Assembly: GCF_020410765.1 (NCBI RefSeq)
Contig: NZ_CP084541.1
Location: 2,555,001-2,619,000, forward strand
DNA length: 64,000 nucleotides
From: Streptomyces marincola
GTDB taxonomy: Bacteria; Actinomycetota; Actinomycetes; Streptomycetales; Streptomycetaceae
Direction: 5' to 3'
Made by a program: the position numbers and the translations under genes. Positions 59,967 through 64,000 of the stretch are shown here, one piece after another. A model generated the notes under the pieces. The model was not told where the DNA came from and made no database searches. It saw only the letters and a list, made by a program, of their open reading frames with translations. The number at the start of each line of letters is the position of its first letter. Position 1 is the stretch's first letter.

Positions 59967-60866
59967 ATGTCACCGGCCCCTCGTACTCACGAACCGCGCT
60001 CCGGCGTCACCACAGCCGACGCCGCGTCCTCCCCCGCCACTGACCCGGCGGCGGACGACGTGCTCGCGTCACTGCCCGAGATCCCGCCCTACGCGGAGGT
60101 CGCGCCGGACGACGCGCGCGCCCTGTCGAAGAGCCTCTTCAACCGGCTGCGCACCCTCGACGAAGGCACGCACGAGTACGCCTACGTACGCAACACCCTG
60201 GTCGAGCTGAACCTGGCGCTGGTGAAGTTCGCCGCGTCGCGGTTCCGCTCCCGCAGCGAACCGATGGAGGACATCGTCCAGGTCGGCACGATAGGTCTGA
60301 TCAAGGCGATCGACCGGTTCGAGGCCGACCGCGGTGTGGAGTTCCCCACGTTCGCGATGCCGACGATCGTCGGCGAGATCAAGCGCTTCTTCCGCGACAC
60401 CTCCTGGTCGGTCCGGGTGCCCCGGCGGCTCCAGGAGCTGCGCCTCGACCTGGCCAAGGCGGGCGACGAGCTGGCCCAGCAGCTGGACCGCTCCCCCACC
60501 GTCGCCGAGCTCGCCGAGCGGCTGGGCATCGGCGAGGACGAGGTCGTCGAGGGCATGGCCGCGTCCAACGCGTACACGGCCAGCTCGCTGGACGCGCAGC
60601 CCGAGGAGGACGACACCGAGGGCACGCTGGCCGACCGCATCGGATATGAGGACCACGGCCTTGAGGGCATCGAGTACATCGAGTCCCTCAAGCCCCTCAT
60701 CGCGGAGCTGGCGCCGCGCGACCGGACGATCCTCTCGCTGCGCTTCGTCGCGAACATGACCCAGTCGGAGATCGGCGAGGAGCTCGGCATCTCGCAGATG
60801 CACGTCTCCCGGCTCCTGGCCAGGACACTCGGCAAGCTGCGCCGCGGCCTGATGGTGGAGGAGTAG
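59967..60866 (+). CDS. RNA polymerase sigma factor, SigB/SigF/SigG family
   Basis: 299 residues. Region 2 is LVKFAASRFRSRSEPMEDIV to IKAIDRFEADRGVEFPTFAM, region 3 includes VRVPRRLQELRLDLAKAGDE, and region 4 ends with LRFVANMTQSEIGEELGISQ and MHVSRLLARTLGKLRRGL. A Ser/Thr/Pro-rich N-terminal extension of 30 residues precedes the conserved part. The ATG at 59967 follows GGAGG. Position beside STAS and RsbW-like genes suggests partner-switch control; S. coelicolor SigI is the nearest positional relative I recall, but I do not assign that name. Confidence 0.94.
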   Translation: MSPAPRTHEPRSGVTTADAASSPATDPAADDVLASLPEIPPYAEVAPDDARALSKSLFNRLRTLDEGTHEYAYVRNTLVELNLALVKFAASRFRSRSEPMEDIVQVGTIGLIKAIDRFEADRGVEFPTFAMPTIVGEIKRFFRDTSWSVRVPRRLQELRLDLAKAGDELAQQLDRSPTVAELAERLGIGEDEVVEGMAASNAYTASSLDAQPEEDDTEGTLADRIGYEDHGLEGIEYIESLKPLIAELAPRDRTILSLRFVANMTQSEIGEELGISQMHVSRLLARTLGKLRRGLMVEE

Positions 60867-60915
60867 GCGCCCCGGCACCGAGCCGGCACGCGCCGGCCGG
60901 GAGCACCGGTCCGCG

Positions 60916-60953
60916 GGGCCCGGTACGCGCGCTCCGAGCGCCGTGCCGGGCCC
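60916..60953. terminator. terminator between sigma factor and TetR genes
   Basis: GGGCCCGGTACG (60916-60927) pairs with CGTGCCGGGCCC (60942-60953) through one G-T pair, and the loop can pair further (GCGC...GCGC). It separates convergent genes and is followed by TTCCCC on the plus strand. Confidence 0.7.
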
Positions 60954-61032
60954 TTCCCCATGCGCGCGCCGGGGCGCGGATCGGGCGCGCGGGCCCGGCG
61001 CCGCGCGGTACCTCGGTACGGGGCCCGTGCGG

Positions 61033-61806
61033 TCAGGCGCCGGCCCGGCGGTCGCCATCCGGCGGGCCGGACGGGTCGGGTGGACCAGGCGGATCGGGCA
61101 GGGCGGCGAACGCGGCACGCATGTGCCCGTACAGCGCCTCCCGGTCCGCCGCCGCCCCTTGCGCCGACCATTCCCTGACGGCCCACCGCCAGGCGGCGAG
61201 CGTCGCTTCGAGCCGCAGGAACAACCGCAGCCGCGCCTCGGGGTCCACGGCCGCCCGGTCCACGGCCGCCCGGTCCGCCGCGCCCCCGGGTGCGGCCCCC
61301 GCCGTGCCCTGCCCGCCTTCAGCGAACGCGCCGGGGCGGCGTTCCGCGAGCACGTTCAGCAGGTGGTCGGTCACCTCCGCGCAGTGCCGCAGGCTGTGCG
61401 CGACGAGCGCCGGGGTCCTGTCGCACAGGGCGCGGCTGGCGAGGAACCGGCTCTCCCACCCCTCGGCCATGTCCCGCACCGCGGCGAACAGCGCGTCCGC
61501 GAAGTCCACGGGACGGGCCGACCCGGGCGGGCGGCTCTCGATGTCCGCGACGTAGGCGGCCCACAGCTCCTTCTCCGGGGCGAGCGCGACGTCCTCCTTG
61601 CAGCCGAAGTTGCGGAAGAACGTGCGCTGGGAGACCTCGACCGCGTCGACCAGCTCGTCCAGCGTCGCCTCCGCGAACCCCTTCTCCGTGAACAGCCGCA
61701 GCGCCTCGTCCACCAGGGCGCGCCGCGTGCGGAGCTTCTTGCGCTCCCGCAGGCCGAGGCCGGCGGCCTCGGTACCGCCGCGTCCGGAATGCGGTCCGTC
61801 GTTCAC
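61033..61806 (-). CDS. TetR family regulator
   Basis: 257 residues. The HTH covers RTRRALVDEALRLFTEKGFA and TLDELVDAVEVSQRTFFRNF. The ligand-binding part includes GWESRFLASRALCDRTPALV and a long low-complexity Ala/Gly-rich insert (residues about 165-195). The GTG at 61806 is used because the only start further upstream is TTG; no clear ribosome binding site is seen. It is divergent from the frameshifted oxidoreductase gene, and two palindromes lie between them. Confidence 0.88.
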   Translation of the reverse strand: MNDGPHSGRGGTEAAGLGLRERKKLRTRRALVDEALRLFTEKGFAEATLDELVDAVEVSQRTFFRNFGCKEDVALAPEKELWAAYVADIESRPPGSARPVDFADALFAAVRDMAEGWESRFLASRALCDRTPALVAHSLRHCAEVTDHLLNVLAERRPGAFAEGGQGTAGAAPGGAADRAAVDRAAVDPEARLRLFLRLEATLAAWRWAVREWSAQGAAADREALYGHMRAAFAALPDPPGPPDPSGPPDGDRRAGA

Positions 61807-61841
61807 GACGCGGAGTCTACCCGCGAGCAATGAGCCAGCGC

Positions 61842-61882
61842 CAGGCAAGTGCCTGTTGCCGACTTATGCCGGTGACTGGCAT
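61842..61882. promoter_or_regulatory. two palindromic operator candidates of the TetR gene
   Basis: CAGGCAAGTGCCTG (61842-61855) has perfect 6-bp arms. ATGCCGGTGACTGGCAT (61866-61882) pairs at 7 of 8 positions around its centre. Both share a GGCA/TGCC core and sit upstream of the divergent TetR and oxidoreductase genes. Confidence 0.6.
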
Positions 61883-62004
61883 ATTTCTCGGCGATGCCGC
61901 GCGGACCGCCGGGGGACCGGCCGGTGCGCGCTGCCGGAACGCGCCTCAGGGCCGGGCCCGCGTCCGCCGGCCCGGCCCCGGGGCCCGACAGAGGGATGAG
62001 ACGC

Positions 62005-62950
62005 ATGCGCGCCTGGACCATCGACCACGACAGCCCGGAGCACCTGAGCCTGACGGAGGTGCCCGACCCCGTTCCCGGGCCGAACCAGGCGCTCATCCGG
62101 GTCGCCGCGTTCTCCGTCAACTACGGCGAGGTCATCGCCGCCCTGCCCGAGGGCGAGAGCGGAACGGTGCCCGGCTGGGACGCGGCCGGCGTGGTCGTAC
62201 GCGCCGCGGCGGACGGCTCGGGCCCCGCGGTGGGCACCCCGGTGGTGTCGTTCGCGGCGAGCGGCGGGTGGGCGGAGCTGCGCGCCGTCGACACGGCCCT
62301 GCTGGGCGCCGTGCCCGGGGGCGCCGACCTCGGCCGCCGTCAGCACCCTGCCGGTGGCGGCCGGTTCCGCGCTGCGCGGCCTGCACCGCATAGGCCCGCT
62401 GCTCGGCCGGCGGGTCATGATCACGGGAGGGGGCAGCGGCCTCGGCCGGTTCGCGATCCAGCTCGCCGCGCGCGGCGGCGCCCACGTGATCGCCTCGACC
62501 ACCGATCCGTCGAAGGAGGCGACGCTGCGCGAACTCGGTGCGAACGAGGTCGTGTTCGGCACCGAGGGCATCGCAGGCCTGACCGGTCCTGTGCACGGCG
62601 TGATCGACACGGTCGGCGGCGACCACATGACGGCCGCGTTCGCGACGCTGGTCCGCGAGGGCACGCTGATCGCCATGGGGCACAGCGCGGGGCAGGGCGA
62701 GTCGTTCCCGTTCAAGGCGTTCTACGGGTCCCTCGGCGACAACCGCAGCATCTCGACGTTCTTCCTGCTCCAGGACCTCGAAGGGCTCGGCGACGACCTG
62801 TCCTGGCTCGGCGGGCTGGTGGCCGCGGGCGAGCTCGACCCGCAGATCGGCTGGCGCGGCGAGTGGAGCCGCGCCCCCGAGGCCACCGCGGCGCTCGCGG
62901 CGGGCAAAGTGCGGGGGAAGGCCGTGCTCGACCTGCCCCCGGCCGACTGA
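62005..62950 (+). pseudogene. zinc-binding-type alcohol dehydrogenase / quinone oxidoreductase, frameshifted
   Basis: MDR-family reductase. The first part (MRAWTIDHDSPEHLSLTEVP, NYGEVIAALPEGESGTVPGW) and the second part (GSALRGLHRIGPLLGRRVMI, GGGSGLGRFAIQLAARGGAH, HGVIDTVGGDHMTAAFATLV) are in different frames. The change occurs at a run of five G (62317-62321); removing one G restores one reading frame (VPGAPTSAAVSTLPVAAGSA) of normal family length. It is either a recent frameshift or a sequencing error. Catalytic zinc ligands are absent, as in quinone-oxidoreductase relatives. It is divergent from the TetR gene. Confidence 0.8.
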
Positions 62951-63056
62951 CCGGCGGCGCGCAGCGGGCGCGCTGCCCGGCGCGCCCGCTCCGCCCGCGC
63001 GCTTCGCGCCGCTAACGGCGTGGCGCCCCACCGCGAGGGGCGATTATCGTGCGGGC

Positions 63057-63740
63057 ATGCTGCGAACCGTACTGTCCGTCAACCTCGGCCGAGGCGGCGC
63101 CGACGCGTACACCGACGCGCCGAGCGGCCTGACCGGCATCGACAAGCGGCCCTTCGCCGGTCCCGTCGAGGTGGCGGCGCCGGGCCCCAAGGGAGTCGGC
63201 GGCAGCGGCCTCGCCGGCGACATGGTGTGCGACCGCCGCCACCACGGCGGCGACGACCAGGCGGTGTACGCGTTCGCCCGCGAGGACCTCGACCGCTGGG
63301 AGGCCGCGCTGGGCAGGAGCCTGGCCAACGGCGTCTTCGGCGAGAACCTCACCACCGGCGGCATCGACGTCAGCGACGTGCGGATCGGCGAACGCTGGCG
63401 CGTCGGCGGCGAGCTGGTCATCGAGGCCACCTCCGCGCGCATCCCGTGCCGCACGTTCGGCGACTGGCTGGGCGAGAAGGGCTGGGTCAAGCGGTTCACC
63501 CAGGACGCCGCGCCCGGCGCCTACTTCCGCGTGATCCGGCCGGGCGTGATCAGGGCGGGCGACCCCGTCGAGGTCATCGACCGGCCGGACCACGAGGTGA
63601 GCGTCGCCTTCCTGTTCCTGGCCCTGACCACGCGGCCCGAACTGCGCCCCCGGGTCATCGCGGCGGGCGAGGCCCTGCACGCCGAGGAGTACAAGCTGGC
63701 CCGCGCGTGGGCCGCGGCGGCCGAGGGCGCCCCGGGCTGA
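63057..63740 (+). CDS. MOSC domain protein
   Basis: 227 residues of the YiiM-like MOSC group. Family features are HHGGDDQAVYAFAREDLDRW, LANGVFGENLTTGGIDVSDV and the conserved Cys in EATSARIPCRTFGDWLGEKG. MOSC domains bind molybdenum cofactor sulfur; YiiM-type proteins reduce N-hydroxylated compounds or participate in sulfur transfer. The ATG at 63057 gives the usual N-terminus. It converges with hutI. Confidence 0.93.
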   Translation: MLRTVLSVNLGRGGADAYTDAPSGLTGIDKRPFAGPVEVAAPGPKGVGGSGLAGDMVCDRRHHGGDDQAVYAFAREDLDRWEAALGRSLANGVFGENLTTGGIDVSDVRIGERWRVGGELVIEATSARIPCRTFGDWLGEKGWVKRFTQDAAPGAYFRVIRPGVIRAGDPVEVIDRPDHEVSVAFLFLALTTRPELRPRVIAAGEALHAEEYKLARAWAAAAEGAPG

Positions 63741-63752
63741 GCCCGGGGGCGC
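63727..63752. terminator. hairpin with the MOSC stop codon as its loop
   Basis: GCGCCCCGGGC (63727-63737) pairs with GCCCGGGGGCGC (63741-63752) with a one-base bulge; the three loop bases are the TGA stop codon. It lies between convergent genes and probably terminates both. Confidence 0.5.
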
Positions 63753-63759
63753 GCGGCGG

Positions 63760-64000
63760 TCAGGCCTCGCGCCGGCCGGCGCGCCACACGGCCGCGACCA
63801 GCGGCACGCCCGGCCGGTAGGCGAGGTGGACGGGCGAGGGCGCGTCGAGCAGGACCAGGTCGGCGCGCGCCCCGGGCGCGAGGCTGCCGATGTCGGCGCG
63901 GTCCAGGGCCGCCGCGCCGCCCGCGGTCGCGGACCACAGGGCCTCGTCGGGCGTCATGCCCATCTCCCGGACGGCCACGGCCACGCAGAACGGCATGGAG
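63760..64000 (-). CDS. hutI: imidazolonepropionase, C-terminal part (5' end outside window)
   Basis: The frame is open to the window edge on the minus strand. SMPFCVAVAVREMGMTPDEA, ALWSATAGGAAALDRADIGS and LAPGARADLVLLDAPSPVHL are the C-terminal features of HutI, which hydrolyses imidazolone-5-propionate to N-formimino-L-glutamate in histidine breakdown. The neighbouring MOSC gene is convergent. The rest of the gene and any other hut genes are outside the window. Confidence 0.9.
   Translation of the reverse strand, partial: SMPFCVAVAVREMGMTPDEALWSATAGGAAALDRADIGSLAPGARADLVLLDAPSPVHLAYRPGVPLVAAVWRAGRREA

Overview
The window is high-GC actinobacterial chromosome, almost certainly Streptomyces or a close relative. 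The evidence is an 87-residue WhiB protein, bald-type XRE/DUF397 regulators, F420 biosynthesis genes, four LytR-CpsA-Psr (LCP) proteins, GTG starts, and a gene order that matches, from memory, the conserved core around whiB, purEK and hutI in Streptomyces coelicolor. I saw no rRNA or tRNA genes, CRISPR arrays or complete insertion sequences.

Layout. 1-7.5 kb: end of an RDD membrane protein, then a leftward run of sugar-phosphate and one-carbon genes (DUF3499, manB, Trm112-like, SIS isomerase-like, manA, ahcY). 7.7-13.9 kb: metallopeptidase-like gene, DUF5719 gene, a very large membrane glycosyltransferase, and whiB with a long upstream region. 14.5-17.3 kb: cysteine dioxygenase and the F420 pair fbiA-fbiB. 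17.4-29.8 kb: cell-envelope genes (four LCP proteins, a glycosyltransferase, a PGRP amidase) mixed with a TIGR03089 protein, a DNA glycosylase, a DUF1992 protein and a thioesterase.

29.9-39.6 kb looks accessory: an AAA ATPase interrupted by an in-frame stop, an XRE/DUF397 pair, a VOC protein, a CGNR zinc-finger protein, a small ORF with a strong ribosome binding site, a PLP enzyme, a BtrH-type protein, a GNAT enzyme, a GH12 cellulase with a CebR-type operator, and an amino-acid permease. 39.6-51.2 kb: UDP-glucose dehydrogenase, acyl-CoA dehydrogenase, a small secreted protein, a modular pectate lyase behind LacI-type operators, an uncharacterised trio (haem-oxygenase-like diiron enzyme, CDGSH protein, methyltransferase), and a TetR-controlled DrrAB-type exporter.

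51.3-64 kb returns to conserved genes: a LysM-M23 endopeptidase behind a c-di-AMP (ydaO) riboswitch, an M19 dipeptidase, purE-purK, gtrA, a two-component system, an anti-sigma/anti-anti-sigma/sigma module, a TetR repressor divergent from a frameshifted quinone-oxidoreductase-like gene, a MOSC protein and the end of hutI.

Three themes link the genes: envelope assembly and remodelling (LCP proteins, glycosyltransferases, amidase, M23 enzyme, nucleotide-sugar enzymes); plant-polysaccharide use (GH12 and pectate lyase, both near LacI-family operator palindromes); and two visibly broken genes. The most interesting items are the promoter-operator-22-codon ORF unit upstream of the pectate lyase, the diiron/CDGSH/methyltransferase trio, the broken ATPase bracketed by related direct repeats, and the riboswitch.
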